Shown: positions 34,641 to 48,315, counted from the first letter of the stretch. The stretch is DNA of 64,000 nucleotides from Diphasiastrum complanatum (GCA_029204225.1 CM055108.1:16082722-16146721); one strand, 5' to 3'. A program made the numbers and translations. Notes: generated by a model from the sequence alone, not told the origin.

Positions 34641-35504
34641 TGTTGAAAGTATAGTACTAAGGACCATAAATGAGCCTACAAAAGACTCCAAGAGTGATTG
34701 ATTGACTGATACACCTATTTATTGCAAAACTAGTCACAAGATCTTGATCTAGAAAAGCAATATTGGATCCCGCAATCAAGAGCAATCAAAAGCATTAATC
34801 AAGCACTTAATCAGTATAGCATGTTATCATAGATTAAGTGTGTGAAGTTTTTAGCACGTGTGAACTTCACCACACACCCTACAGGATCTTACTGAGGTGT
34901 TGTGATTGCACAAAATTGATCAAAGAACAGTATGCTTGAAAAATCTAAGACAAGAGCACAATGGCATACATTTGATGAAAAAATCTAACTCTTCACTATA
35001 AGAATGTCAGAAATAATTCTAAGTGTTCGGTATGGGAAAAAGAGGCTGCTCTCGGGAAGAGAGATAAAATCATACGTAGATAACTCGAGTAGAGAGAGAA
35101 TGAGTCCAAAACACCAAAATCTCAATATTCACAATATGGCAAAACATGCCCAGCTTTCCCTACATGAGAGAGACTCGAATTCCTACAGTGGAGTTGGATG
35201 GAAAGTCCACTTAACTGAACTAATTCACCTACCAGAGATCCACGTGTAATTGCATGCATTATGGTGCATGTACTGCATGTCAACTCATAAAATTGCATAG
35301 ACATGTGTAGATCACAGAAACTACTTTGCATGTTGCATGAACTGATTGCATGTGGCTTGCATGCATGCAGTAAGACTTTGCATGCTATCTAAACATCTGC
35401 ATGTCATCATAATTGAACCATGTACAACATGAAATCTAGTGGAAATTATCATGGACATGACCCCAAACTCGAGATAAGAAGATAATATTTTAATAATCTT
35501 CACA
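34641..35504 (-). repeat. Element G 3' LTR
   Basis: On the minus strand it starts TGTGAAGATTATT after the purine tract AAGGAGGAG and ends ATACTTTCAACA. About 864 bp. AGCACGTGTG lies at 34853-34862. The last 60 bp resemble the end of the element A LTR (TCATTTATGGTCCT). No matching 5' LTR was found. Confidence 0.7.
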
Positions 35505-38340
35505 CTCCTCCTTAAAATTTATGTTCCTATCAACATAGATTTCGAAATTAGGCCAAGGTTAGACCTCATCTTCATAAAGACATTTTTGAGTAGAGGCTTC
35601 GTGAGAAGATCTGCAACACAATCTGAAGATGAAACGTGCTCCAATGAGATCTCTCTTCCAATGACTTTTTCACTTACAGAATGATGAGCCACTTCAATAT
35701 GCTTGCTCCTTGCATGAAAGACTGGATTATTTGCAAGAGCCTGAGCAAAAATGTTATCATTCTTGATAATTGGTAAATCTTCATCTGCATAGTACTTAAG
35801 CTCCAAAAGTAGCCTTTTGATCCATAAAATCTCCTTTGTTGTGGTTGTAAGAGATTTGTATTCAGCTTTACAAGATGATATAGAAATAGTTGCCTGCTTC
35901 TTTGACAGCCAAGAAGCCAAATTTCCTCCAAAAGCACTTGTGGATTTCCTATCCAACCTATCTCCTGCAAAATCTGAATCTGAAAAAGTAATCAAAGTCA
36001 GATCTTCTCCTTCATAGTATAGTCCATAATCCAAGGTAGAAGATATATACCTCAAGACTCTTTCCAATGATATAACTTTGAATCCTGCATGTGTTGACTT
36101 AGCTTATGAACACAAAAGCTTAGATCAGGCCTAGTCACCTTTAACCAAATAAGTGAGCCAATAAGACTCCTATAAAGAGTGATGTCCTCAAAGGATTTTT
36201 CATCATCTTTAATAGGAACTTTTACAGTGTGCTCCATAGGTGTATCTATGCCTTTACAGTTCTCCATATGAAATTTCCTGAGCATGGAAAGTGCATATCT
36301 ACTTTGGCTTATAAATGCATGACCTTTCCAAAAATCTATTTCAAGGCCTAGAATATAGTGAAGAACTCCTAAGTCCTGTATTTTAAACTCGGTACCAAGT
36401 GCATGCTTAGTTTCTTCAACTAACTTCTCACTATTTCCACAAAGAATGATATCATCTACATAGATGAGAAGAATAATTACAAAGTTATCTACAAACTTAT
36501 AATACAGAGAAGGGTCATATTCACTTAGACAAAATCCGAGTGATATGAGATAAGAATTGAGCCTTGCATACCAAGACCTTGGTGCATGTTTCAGTCCATA
36601 CAGACTTTTGAACAAAAGACAAACTTTTGAATCATCACCTTCCTTCACAAACCTTGGAGGTTGCTCCATATAAATCTCCTCCTCAAGGTAACCATTGAGA
36701 AATGCATTAGAAACATCAAACTAGAACATACTCCATTTTTGAAAAACATGCAAGAGAGATGAGTATTTGAATTGTTACCATCTTTGCAACTGGTGCAAAG
36801 GTATCTTCATAATCAAGACCTTTAATCTGTGAGTAGCCTTTAGCACAAAGTCTTGCTTTATACTTATTGATAGATCCATCATGATTATACTTGATTCTGG
36901 ATACCCGCTTACATCCGATCACATGCATGTTGTTTGGTGGCTCCACAAGCTCCCATGTGTTATTTGACATCAAGGCTTCAAATTATTGGGTCATTGCTTC
37001 AACCCACTCCTTGGATTGAAAAGCTTCTTGGACATCCTTAGGCTCTTCATCTGATATAAAAAGTGCATGATAGGAAGTTTTACCTTCCACTTGCCTTCCT
37101 TCTTCATCATATGTGAGCCTCCTTGGCTCAGATCTTGCTCGTGTAGATCTTCTTGGTGTGGTAGCTTGAATCTGCTCCTCCTCAAGCCTCGCCTCACCTC
37201 TTCTTGAACATCGTCAAGGTTGATGATTGATCTTGCATGAGTCTCTTTGACTTGAACATCATCCAAGTTAGATTTCTGATCTTCATGGAAGACCACATCT
37301 CTACTAACAACATTTTTTTTCAGTAGAGAGCAAATAAATCTTGTATGCTTTTTTAGTAGATGCATAACCTACAAAAATTCCTTTTACTGCACTAGGATCT
37401 TCCTTCTTTCTAGTTTCTAGAGGTACATGCACAAAGCATACACAGCCAAAAATCCTAAGATGGTCTACCTTAGGCTTTTTCTTATACAACATCTCAAATG
37501 GTGTCTTTCCTCCTATTGCAAGATTTGGAAGCCTATTACAAAGATAGTTTGCACATGCAAGTGCCTCTCCCCAAAATTCTTTAGGCAGAGAAGCTTCCAG
37601 CCTAATGGCTTTTGCACATTCACACAAAGTTCTATATTTTCTCTCAGCAACTCCATTTTGCTAAGGAGTATATGAACAAGAGAACTCTCTTTGAATACCC
37701 TCTCTCTCACAAAAGTCTTTAAACTTATTGGAAGTGTATTCCCCTCCACTATCACTTCTTAAAGCTTTTATCTTGAAAGGAAACTGCTTCGCTTAAAAGT
37801 AAGAAAAACATCATAAACCATGGCTTTTGAAGATAACATATAGATCCAAGAATGTCTTGTATAATCATCTACAAAAGAGACAAAGCAGTTGGCTCCTCCT
37901 TTGCTCTTAGTTGATGAGAAATGAACATCTGAGTGTACAAGTTCAAATGGTTGCTTTGTCTTGATACTTGATCTAGGAAAAGGCCTTCTGTGTGACTTTT
38001 CCAACACACAAGCTTCACAACATAGAAGCTTCTTTGATAGTGTCTTTGGTAGATCAATAGCTTTTCCTTCTTTGATCATAGATTGCATGGCTTTGAAATT
38101 GGGATGACCCAATCTCTTATGCCACAGATCCTCTTGTAGAACCTTGGTCTCATAAGCAATATCTGAAATGTTAGCACCCATGAAAAGATGAAAAAGTAGA
38201 CATCATTAATGAATCCTCACTTTCACTCTCTACACCCTCACACTCATCCTCATTGGTAAGGTTAGCTTGCTTAGATTGGTTCTTCTTCTTGAAACAGTTT
38301 GATGCATAATGTCCTTTCTTTCCACAGAAAAAACAAATTG
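35505..38340 (-). pseudogene. Element G: copia gag knuckle to RNase H, broken
   Basis: Minus strand from 38340: CCHC knuckle CFFCGKKGHYASNCFKKK, pre-integrase LWHKRLGHPNFKAMQSM (about 38130), integrase (ELVHSDVHFSSTKSKGG, then in shifted frames KALRSDSGGEYTSN, CECAKAIRLEASLPKEFWG and CVCFVHVPLETRKKED), linker, RT ([19 protein letters not shown] in decayed form; LIYVDDIILCGNSEKL near 36470) and RNase H (SDSDFAGDRLDRKSTSAF near 35980; HARSKHIEVAHHSV). It ends SMLIGT just before the LTR. At least four frameshifts or stops. The N-terminal gag, protease and 5' LTR are lost at 38340, where a plus-oriented LTR begins. Confidence 0.88.
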
Positions 38341-38345
38341 AGGAG

Positions 38346-38977
38346 TGTTAGAATTTAACAATTTCACATGGTTTGTGAGGACCTATCCACACGTGTGAAA
38401 TGACACTTGTAATATTCAGATCCATTTTGATTAGCTTTCATTTGAGTCTAATATGACATCTCCTATATTATAGTAGTTAGGTCTTAGATTGTAGGAATCT
38501 AGAAGGTCAACACAAACCACCAATGGATGATGTGGAAAACTTGATAGATCTTATCCAAAGTGGATATGGATAAGTACAATGAGCTGTCCTACACGTGCTG
38601 GATGCAGCTTAGAGAGAGATTATGGTGATTTTGTACTTGATCCATGATGGATCCATTTTTGAGCTAATGACGAGAAATTTTGGTTTGTGTAGCTATCATT
38701 GTGTTTTGACTCTCTTAAGCACTTTCTTTGTGGATGAATGCTTTGTAAATGATAAGTAAACTGTTTCTCTGTTATCAGGTTGTACAGTAGCTATACTTCA
38801 CATGTGCGAAGCCATGGATCATCTTTTTTTTATTATTCTTGCTTGGAATCACAAAGATTGTCAAGTAGAAGCTAGATTTGGAAGCTAGTCTTGATATAGA
38901 TCAAGATCCCAAGCTACCAATCACTCTTTGTGATCATTTGTAGATCAATTTCAGTCCATAAACTCTGAAATTTGACA
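38346..38977 (+). repeat. Probable solo LTR, plus orientation
   Basis: It begins TGTTAGAATTTAAC and ends AATTTGACA, about 632 bp, with CACACGTGTG at 38388-38397, about 40 bp from its start, as in other LTRs here. No internal sequence of its own orientation adjoins it. Flanking pentamers are AGGAG and AGGTA, only a partial match, so insertion as a clean solo LTR is not proven. Confidence 0.5.
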
Positions 38978-40180
38978 AGGTAAAGAAGTTCTTTCTTTAA
39001 AATTCACACTTTAGATTCTTTAGTGAAAGCTTCTCTTGTCTTAAAATCTTTAACACAATATGGAGATGTTTTATATGCTCTTTTAGTGTTCTATTATAGA
39101 TCAAAATGTCATCTAGAAACACTACAACGGACTTTCCTAAAAAGGACAAAACAGATCATTCATCATTTGCTGAAAAGTTGTCGGAGCATTCATCAAACCA
39201 AAAGGTAAGATTAGGAACTCGTAACAGCCAAATCTTGTCCTAAAACTAGTCTTAGATACATCATCCGGATATATCCTGATCTAATGATATCTCGTTCGAA
39301 GATCTATTTTCATGAAGAATTTTGTTCCACTTAACATATTTATGAGATCATCCATTCTAGAGAGCGGGTACTTATTCTTTATGATAAGTATGTTTATACT
39401 CTTGTAATCCATGCAACAAATCAACTTGAAGTTTGCCTATAGATAACTCCATCATTGTAAGGCTCGATGATTTTTTGTTCTTCTCGGAGCACCTTTTTGC
39501 ACGATGCCCAGGTTTATTGCACAAAAAACAAAGATTTTCTTTAATCGCCAACTTTTGCACCTTGTCTTGTATTACGGGCTTCTTGTTCTTTTTCTTTCGG
39601 TGAGTCACAACATCCAATTCATCAAAATACTTCTTTCTCTTATTCCTAGGCTTATCAGTTTTTTGGGGCCACTTGGTCATGCATGCTTTTTTGTGAAGCG
39701 ACAACTGTGCTATCATAGGCTTTCACCACCAGGATAGCATCTTCCAAAGTATGGAGGACATTACGCTTACACACATGTTGATAATCGATGGGAAATCCGT
39801 ACATGAACTACCACTGAGCCAATTTTTGGTCAAAGAGTAGCACCTTAGCCGAAAAATTGGTGGACTCGGTGGACATACGCGTCCAGTTCCTGATTGGCCT
39901 TCCGGTAGTTTATGAATCAAATATACATTTTTAAGTCATCTACGGCAATGAAGGCCATCTAGAATTCCTCAAGGAATCCAGTCTAGGTTGCAGGTTTTGA
40001 AGGTAGTTCCCTCCACCATGAGGAAGCGTTACCTTCCAAAAACAACAAGACTAATAATATTTGTTTCTCCTCTAGGACATTATGCAAGCTAAAATAGCTT
40101 GTCAACTATTTATCCAACCTTCAACAACTTTAGGGAGTTTAATTTTCACCAATAAACATGTTCAGTTGATAGCCCAAGGT
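38978..40180 (-). pseudogene. Gypsy element H: gag, zinc knuckle and RT remnant
   Basis: Minus strand from about 40150: gag segments (LEGNASSWWRELPSKPAT, INYRKANQELDAYVHRVHQF, LFDQKLAQW), CCHC knuckle CFLCNKPGHRAKRC (about 39540-39500), then RT (KIDLRTRYH, IRIYPDDVSKTSFRTRFGCY, LPFGLMNAPTTFQQMMND, and in another frame VVVFLDDILIYNRT) to about 38980. The protease is largely missing. Multiple frameshifts. RT directly after gag, and the MNAPTTFQ motif, mark it as Ty3/gypsy. The remainder of pol is not found beyond the LTR at 38346. Confidence 0.85.
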
Positions 40181-43100
40181 GTTGGAGTTATGTTGCGTAG
40201 GCATCCCAAAGGGAGCCAGGACCCTCGACTTAGCTTCCCAGCCTTCAACTCTTGTCGTCCAAACCCACTTGACATAGAAGCAGCCAACTTGCCAACAATG
40301 ATCAGACTTAACCAACTTGAACTTCCGAAACCAACATTGAGATCCAACCTGGCGCCATGCCAGATCGGGGGTCCCGATGTGGGTGACTTCCCTCCAAACA
40401 AGCCGTCCGACATACATCAAACTTAACTAACTCGAAGCTTCGTTCCAAACGAGTAACATCCATTCCAAGCAAGTCATCTGACTTACATCAGACTTAACCA
40501 ACTGAAAGCTTTGTCACGAGCGCTAGAAGCCAACTTGGCGTTGCAAAAGACTGGACAGCCATAAACAGGTAACTTCCACCCAAGCAAGCCATCGAACTCA
40601 ACCAACAGTCCCCAAGAGCTCTACTCATTCACGTTCATGCAAGGAACACTCAGAACCACAAGCTGCGACAGATATGGAGACAACCAGTTCCTGGATCAAA
40701 TGGTCCCGACAACATACCGTTGGTGCCTTGGACCGAATGGTCCCAACGACATACCACTGGCATCCCGGGATACGACCCTCAGCTATTTGCCAGATCAAAA
40801 AGTTTGAAGCGGCCTTACAACTGGCGCTTTTATCGCACACTGAAACCCAGAAGATAATTAGAGTCAGTTTGAGAAAAATCTCACTTTATTAATAAATTTG
40901 AGAAGGTCACATTTCAAGTGTGTCTCTGGGGTGCCGGCATGCCAAGGTGGGCGCCAGGACAACATTCCAGCAAGGGAGGCTGAGACTTGGTTGGAGCTCG
41001 CCCTGAGTCGCAACCCGCACTCCCCTATAGTATTGGTGGGATTCGCCACCTCCCCTCATACCAAGTGCTCTGCCCGGGCTGGTAAAGCACATTTTATCTC
41101 TCTAGAAAGTCATTTTCTCTCTCTAGAATTTATTAATCCCCAAACTTCCTTTAATCATGCCTAGAACATGTGAGGTGATTGCACATCGATCCGAGCTCTC
41201 TGGACTTCGCTAGAACCGATCAAAGATTTTCAGCCATAAGAACTTGGCGTCAACTAGATTCTGGTCACAGTGGTGCCGGTGGCGCCTGGAGCAGCAATGG
41301 CGTTGCTGGCGCCGAAAGTAAAGCTTGTAAAGGTAGCTTTACAACATCCACCCCACCTTTATAAAATCTGATGTCCTCATCAGATGTCAGATTAAAGTAA
41401 CGGTGTCTCCCAATTAAAAGTAACTATATATTTAAGCTACTTGGCACAGTACACAATTTACTGGCCATGTTTTATTAACATGGTAGCTGGCACACCACAA
41501 GTCGGAGGCTCAGCTTTTTCTGTGAAAGACAAGTCAAGACCAAACCCTTTGAACCCTTCAATTTATAGCATAACAGGTAAAAATACAGCTGTATAAAGTT
41601 TAACAATACAAAGAGTACCAATATGCAAAGCAAGTTTTAAGATGCCCAGCTGTTACCTGCCACCATTCCACACCACAAAATTGCACAAGTTAGTCACATG
41701 AGGAAGACAGGCGTCATAGTTGAGCATCAGTTATTATTCATGTCCGAAACAAGATCCACTACTTTATCACCTAGATTGCATTAACAACAAGTACGTCCAA
41801 TCTTCCCAATCGTTCACTTTTTAAATAAGCAACATGTTCCGCCCTTTAACGAAGCCGTATCAGGGCAAAAGCCATACTGATCAGTTAAAGAGCAAAAACG
41901 TATTAGGTTCACAAGTACACTCTACATGTAAGCAGCTATCTTTCATTACACTGACGACTTGATGTTGGTCACAGTGCTAAGTACTAGAGCACCTCCGTGC
42001 TATACTAGCCCCATGGATTCCCCGTACTACTTTTTTTGGGAATCCAAGCACCGAACAACTTGGGCAATTCCAGCCATTCAAGTGTACCATAGTCGAGTCC
42101 TATAAGAGTACGTGACTTAACTTATAACAACTAGACTTAGGATGCCACTAAAACAATCCTTACAATAGCTTAAGCCTATGTTAACCAATACACATGCATG
42201 ACCAATCGTTATCATATTTAATACCCGAAACCCATTACAAGCAAGATTTATAGTATTATTACAAATGCATGGGTGATAATGAGTTAGGTTGCCCATCGTA
42301 TCGGTGATATTCCATACTGCATCTTACCTTAATAAGAGTTGAAGTAATCTCTTGCGAACTATCCATCTTCAACTGCTTAAACGAATCACCTACGTGCTAA
42401 AAGCATTCAAACCGAAAGTATAGGGTTACCCATAACGTATTTTTTAAAGCCTCATAGGATCATCATCAATAAATACTTGCTTTTCTGAAAATTAGTGACG
42501 TAGCTTTTGGGTTGTGTGCATTCCCCACCATATACAGACTATCAATGATCATAACCATTTATCTCAAGCGCATACAATCATACGAAGCATACTTTGTACT
42601 GCTAACTTCCCCATACTCACAGCTATTCATTTTAGTTATCACAGGTGGATAATCTCATAGTATTACCGCTTCCAACCCTGGGGGTCGTCCTAATCACCCC
42701 GTACTCCCCAATCAATGAGAGTTTTCCAGGCTCTCAGAAGTATGATTGGAAGGAGATTGACTATTGAGTCCTCAAAGTTCTTCTCAATGTGGTAGAGTGA
42801 GAGAATGACTTCCCATCATTCTATGAGGTCAGTAGAATATAAAACCGTCCTTGGAACCAAGTACTAACTGAACCTTAGATATGGTAAGTAATGGTTCAAA
42901 AGAGTACTAAAATAGTTACATCTCTTGTTCGTTCGTAGTTGAGGATAGGTAAAATAAATGGTTCACGAGATCTGTGGATCTCCCCTAGATGTTCAACACC
43001 AAAGATTGACACAATCCGTTGAATGTAAGTAATTTTCCACCCAATAAGTATTGTAATAATCAAGTACGGTGATTGTGCATAGGGAATATTTCAACCATTT

Positions 43101-43283
43101 GCTAAATTTGGTCTAAACATCTCATAGACAATCTCCCTCTTGAATAAGGGTCCTGTTCATCACACACAATATTTCGGCTTTGCTTTGTGTTATGATATCT
43201 ATTGCTTTCCTTTACTGCATTTTATGTTCATCAAACTTCATTTACTCAAAAGATGTATGGCACGCTTGATTGTGAGCAAAATG

Positions 43284-43307
43284 TTTTTTTTTTTTTTTTT
43301 TTTTTTT
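43284..43307. repeat. Poly(T) tract
   Basis: 24 consecutive T. It could be the poly(A) tail of a minus-strand retroposed sequence, but nothing next to it is recognisable. Confidence 0.9.
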
Positions 43308-43736
43308 GGCAAACTTTCACCCTTTAGAATTTGTTTTATCATAATAGGGGAACGATTGTCAATGAGCATGCAGTCAAAAGATTTTGAGATATTTTTGATC
43401 ATTTCGTATAGTTACACTCTGTGAAATGTCTAGAATTAATTGGGAGTCTATATATAGGATGAGATCAATCATTTCACTCTCGTATCTTTCAGCAAGGGTA
43501 ACATTGTCTCAATTAATTTTGGACTTTCCCAAACTCCATTTTCAGAAATGGACTGAAGAATTTACAACACACCAAATTAAACATATTTTCAATATAATTA
43601 ATACTTTCATTCATCCATCTAAATTGGTATCATCTAACAATAAAAACATCGTTCAAATTGAGAATACTTTCAGTTTAACTGCAACAATATGATAACTACT
43701 GTCTGAATATATTCAAACATCTTATGCGATATTTTG

Positions 43737-43823
43737 AAACTAATTTTGAATCTCACATTCAAATGAAAATATTCAAACACAACTAATTTTGAATTTCAAA
43801 TTCAAATGAAAATATTCAAACAT
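43737..43823. repeat. 44-bp tandem duplication
   Basis: Two adjacent, slightly diverged copies of AACTAATTTTGAATxTCA followed by ATTCAAATGAAAATATTCAA. Confidence 0.8.
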
Positions 43824-43899
43824 CTTATAAGACATCGAACAAACATCCATAACAACTGGTTTTGAAAATGAGTTTGTCTATTATATTGTGGAAAATGGC

Positions 43900-44870
43900 G
43901 ATAACAACTCCTACCGCCTGGGGCATTTACAATCTATTACAAAAGATATGCATCTATGCATTGCCCTAAGTATTATCTAAACCTGAATCTCATTCCACAT
44001 CGTCAAGACCCACATCCCTCAACTGGCTTTCAGAACCCGACTACAAAGATCTTACAACATCGAGATAAGACTTAGTCACCCCGATGTTTTCCGGAGTGTC
44101 GACGCATATAAGTTTGCGACCCATGATATTTATTAATGGCGCCACACAATAAGATAACTTGAACAAGCAGACCGACCATTCAGGAGCAGAGCAAGACCAA
44201 CAATGGAATTGATGCCTTCCCAATGTTTTGCTCTATTTTTAGCAGTCGAACTACAAGTCACAAATTTTTTAGGCACCTTCCCTTGGTTGCCAAAACACAG
44301 ACTCAAAAATTTGAGTTTACTATGCACACAGGCGCTCAGATCACTTGGGGCATTAGCATTATACAAGACATATTAAACAGGTTGCAAATTTTGCATTTGC
44401 ACTCCACCTTGTTTTAGAGGGGTATCAAGCTCATAATAACTCTCAAATATCGAGAGTTTTATGTCGTGCATTGATTTTAAACTTCCCTTGACTCCCTCTT
44501 TGATACTTTGTTCCAAAAATAGTACAATAACACACAATTTGTGTTCTGCCATGAGGGTGGCCAGCCAGTGGTGACACCAATGTAGTGATGTAGCTTGAAC
44601 TAATCGACTCGATATTATCAAAAATATACAGTGTGGGACTCTCCCAAGCAGATGAAGGAATGGCCATGAAGTTTGGCAAATCGCTTCATTTTCTTTGGAG
44701 ATCTTCACTTTGCAAAAAAAATCTCCAAGAAGTGTTAATGCTGCTCCTCGCATGACTTTGTCTCTGACTTATTTTTTCTTTGATTTTTTCAACAAATTGT
44801 GTTAAAGACGGTGGTGTCCTATCAGCAGAGGCAGTGGGCTCTTGCTTAAGTTGTTCGTTCTTGTTCAAAG
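43900..44870 (-). other. Unidentified minus-strand open segments, possible exons
   Basis: Several minus-strand frames (44868-44686, 44753-44373, 44679-44443, 44366-44133, 44223-44041) read as ordinary protein, for example KFLSLCFGNQGKVPKKFV and NIMGRKLICVDTPENIGV. They change frame along one strand, as exons or a decayed gene would. I recognise no family and could not place splice sites with confidence. There is a hint of a C-terminus at the TAG near 44041. It may be a host gene fragment or an unfamiliar transposon protein. Confidence 0.3.
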
Positions 44871-45309
44871 CCCAAAATCAGGCAGAAGGGATAGATTGAT
44901 GTTGTAATATTATGTCCTGCCTGTCAGAGGACAACTCAGGGTCGTTTTCTCTTGAAAACACTTACATTCAAATAGAGATGCAAGCCATGAACATTCATTT
45001 ACAGATCAGCATGCAGCCCAAATGAACTTTCAATAAATTCTATAGCTACCTACTTTGAAAACGATTGAATCAGATCCTACAATATACTAACACTGAGCTA
45101 CACTCGCATTAATTGACAAAACAAGAAACAAAAACTAACCTACAGCATTTTAGAGGTCCAAGAATCAAGAAACCAACCAGTCTTTTGATTCTTGGACATC
45201 CCAAGAACATCAAGAACTAGAATATTGGAGGATATGCAAGATTTACACCACATTTCTAGCCTATTTAGTTTACCTATATGCTGGCTCCTACATTAATCCA
45301 CAAACAAGA
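44871..45309. other. No gene recognised
   Basis: AT-rich sequence between the unidentified segments and a truncated copia element. No motif seen. Confidence 0.4.
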
Positions 45310-47030
45310 AAAGAAGACTAATCCATTCTAGGAAAGCAGCAGAGGTGCAGCCTCCAAAGGGAGACCCGAGGAGAGCTGAATGGATTAGAAAAGATGAGCG
45401 TGCAATGGTGATCATCGTTTTGTCTATAAATGAAGATCTACTCATGCAGATTGAAGTCTGCAAAAGCAGCCATGCAGCGTGGGAAAGATTAAAACATAAG
45501 TATGAAGTGAGGAGTACAGCTTTAGTCATGCACCTTCATAATAAGCTGCAATCCATATGATGGGATGGCAACCAGTTGGATCATCACGTTGAGAAGATCA
45601 GAATGATCTTCGCTCAGCTCGCTGCATCAGGACAGGAGCACCAGGTCCCAGCACCACAATAGCTAATGTACTTCATGAAATCTCTACTGACGTCCTATTA
45701 GCTTTTGAGAATGCTCATACTGAGTCTATCAAATATGACATTCGACAAAGCAGTCAATCTTGTCGCTGATGAGAGACTGATGAGAGATGAAGGAGAGGGA
45801 AGTAGTGATCAAGAGAAGGCTCTTTTCACAAAAGGAAAGAAGAAAAACAAGAACAAGCCAAGATTTGAGAAGACGAAGTCCTCGAATCAACAATCTTCTT
45901 TTTGCGATCACTGGCACAAACCAGGCAATACGACCAACAAGTGCTGGTTCAATCCAACAATACCTTGCATGCACTGCAAGAAGAAGGAGTATTCTACATA
46001 CGATTGCAGATTCAACCCAAAAAGGAAAAACAAAGTTGAAAAGACTAATGTTGCAGAGTCATCCAAAGACGCTGATAGAGGTGACGAAGCCTTCACGATA
46101 CTCGATGAAGCTTCAACGAGCTACACTGAACACGACTACGATGTAGTCATCGATTCAGAAGCAACATCACACATCACCTACAACAAGAAGATCTTCATCG
46201 ACTTCAGAGAACTCAAAAACAACAAAGCAGTGATTCTAGGTGATGGGAGTAGACACGATGTCAAAGGCATCGACACTCTACAGCTGCGAACACTGTCAGG
46301 CCAAGCAGAGCTGCCAGAAGCACTATATGTGCCCTCACTCAGAAAAGATCTGCTATCTGTTTCCAAGATGACAGATCTTGGCATTCGAGTTTTGTTCGAC
46401 AACAACACATGCCATATGATCGAGAAAACGACAAACAAGTTGCTGATGGTCGGATGTAGAGAAGGAAACCTCTACCAGGCCAAGATAATCAGCAAAGGCC
46501 CGAAACTAAGTTCCGCGAAGCCTGTCAGAAAGGCAAGCAACATCAGAATCCATTCACGCATGAGGGAAGAAGAGCCAAGGAAGTTCTTGGGCTCATCCAC
46601 TCTGATGTTTGTGGACCGATGAAGATGGATTCGCTCTCAGGTTTGAGATATTTTCTGACGTTCATAGATGATTACAGCCGGATGACCACGATCTACTACC
46701 TAAAGAAGAAATCCGAAGTGTTTGATTCCTTCAAGAACTTTGTGGCATTTGTAGAGCGACACACCTCGAAAAAGATACAGATCCTCAGATCTGACAACGG
46801 AGGTGAATACAAAAGCAAAGAATTATCAAAATTCTGTGAAGAACAGGGGATAGAACACCAGTTCACTCCTGCATGTGAAGGATTTCAGATCATCAAGATC
46901 CAATCCATGTCCCAAATCTTTGGTTACAATAAGGAGCAAACCAACAATCCTGCTAGCAATCAAGACAAACTACGCAAGACAAGGAGGTGCACAAAAATAG
47001 AGCAACTCTATCATAAGTTTACTTTTTAGA
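45310..47030 (+). pseudogene. Truncated copia element: gag, protease, integrase start
   Basis: The plus strand carries gag (AEWIRKDERAMVIIVLSINE, AAWERLKHKYEVRSTA), a stop near 45560, a continued gag, and a long frame at 45705-46622 with two degenerate zinc knuckles (CDHWHKPGNTTNKC and CMHCKKKEYSTYDC). The protease is altered (DSEATSHITY, where DSGA is expected). A frameshift near 46619 leads to integrase (LTFIDDYSRMTTIYYL, LRSDNGGEYKSKELSK) that breaks off near 46880 into unrelated sequence. RT and RNase H are absent and no LTR was recognised at either end. The Gly-to-Glu change in the protease motif argues it is inactive. Confidence 0.85.
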
Positions 47031-48315
47031 GCGAGATCGTCAGTGTCTCGCTCGTTGGCGGAATGACCCTCTGCTCTTTCGTTGTGTTCTGTTCATTGGC
47101 AGACTTTCATGCACAGCTCTTTCGTTTCTAGTATTTTCTTTTCTGCTCTACTCGCTACGTCTCTCTCTGTCTCTTACAAAAATTTCTGTCTATTCTTCTA
47201 TATTTTTATGATCCAGAAAGGATAGTTTTATATCTCCACTGTGTGGAGTTTACAAGATAGCTAAACGCAGAATCACAAGACTAGTTAACGCTATATTTCT
47301 TTTGTTTTTGTCGCGTTTGTATGATATTTGTTATTAGCATTTCCGACTTATGAAAATAACATGCTATGTCGTGTTTTCTAAAGCATACTTGCAAGCTGTT
47401 TGCAATTTCAATTCCAAGCTCAATACAAACAAACAGAGTTGTTATTCAGCATTTCGAAGCCCATTCGAAAAAGGGCTATTATGCAATATGAAATTTGTAC
47501 TAACTCACTGATGGCCCAATCTCGATTGATAGTGTGTTGAAAATCCTTGACGCACCTACCATTGCAACATTTCATTCACAAGCTTGCAAATTTCAACTAT
47601 TAAAAATTTTGTTATGCTATTCATATATCTTCCGCATCTAAATATCAATTTCTTATTGACAAACAACAGTCCATGGATCTCCAAATTTTTCAATGAACGT
47701 CACAATCACCATATTCCAGCATAGAGGTATGCCATCGTACAATCTTTGTTCTTCAATTCAACACAAATCGTGTTCCTTCGTGAAGTAACTAATAATCGAA
47801 AATGCATATTTCTCGTAGGATCCCTCGCCTCCCCCATCGAAATGACCACAAGCGTGTGCAAGAACACGCTCAAAAGCCACCCAAGAAATTGCTTTTCGAC
47901 AAGACTCATAGTAGTTTTTTTGATGTATGTCATGTTGAAATACTAGAATTGTCAAAGAACTTTTATATCAAGATGTACAAATCTCAGAACATGAAACTTT
48001 GCAATAACTTAAAAGTGGTCATATCCATCTGCTCGCAAAAATATTGGTACCCAAAATTGAGAGCATGCATGTGAAAAGAACTTCTACAAATTGGTCGCTT
48101 GCAAATATTTGATGGCTTTAATTCACCTTGGCTTCATCATGATTTTGTGAATGGCATTTTCCTTTAATTCAATATTGATCTTGTTTAGTTCATTTTTACT
48201 TTTGTGTTTTTGCACGCCCTCTGCTGGAGGGACAAAATAGCGTTGCTAGTTCTTTCTTTCTGTTTTGCTTTCCCAGGCTTGCTAGCGATCCAGTGTTTTC
48301 GTGTTTTGCTCCTTG
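47031..48315. other. Upstream region of the PPR gene; nothing else recognised
   Basis: No protein motif. A pyrimidine-rich stretch (47100-47190) follows the truncated copia element. The last few hundred bases should hold the promoter and 5' untranslated region of the PPR gene; I could not single out a convincing TATA box. Confidence 0.4.

Larger units (their letters stand above)
40181..43900. other. No gene recognised
   Basis: 40181-41370 is relatively GC-rich and may be leader or LTR of gypsy element H. 41371-43283 is AT-rich with no convincing frame. A 24-base T run and a short tandem duplication are listed separately. Confidence 0.4.

Noticed and set aside
40082-41364. Several overlapping 60-110-codon frames on both strands
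   Set aside because: No motif apart from the gypsy gag remnant ending near 40180; GC-rich sequence gives long frames by chance.
48301-48315. PPR start at 48301
   Set aside because: The codon is GTG. Plant translation should begin at the first ATG, 48316.
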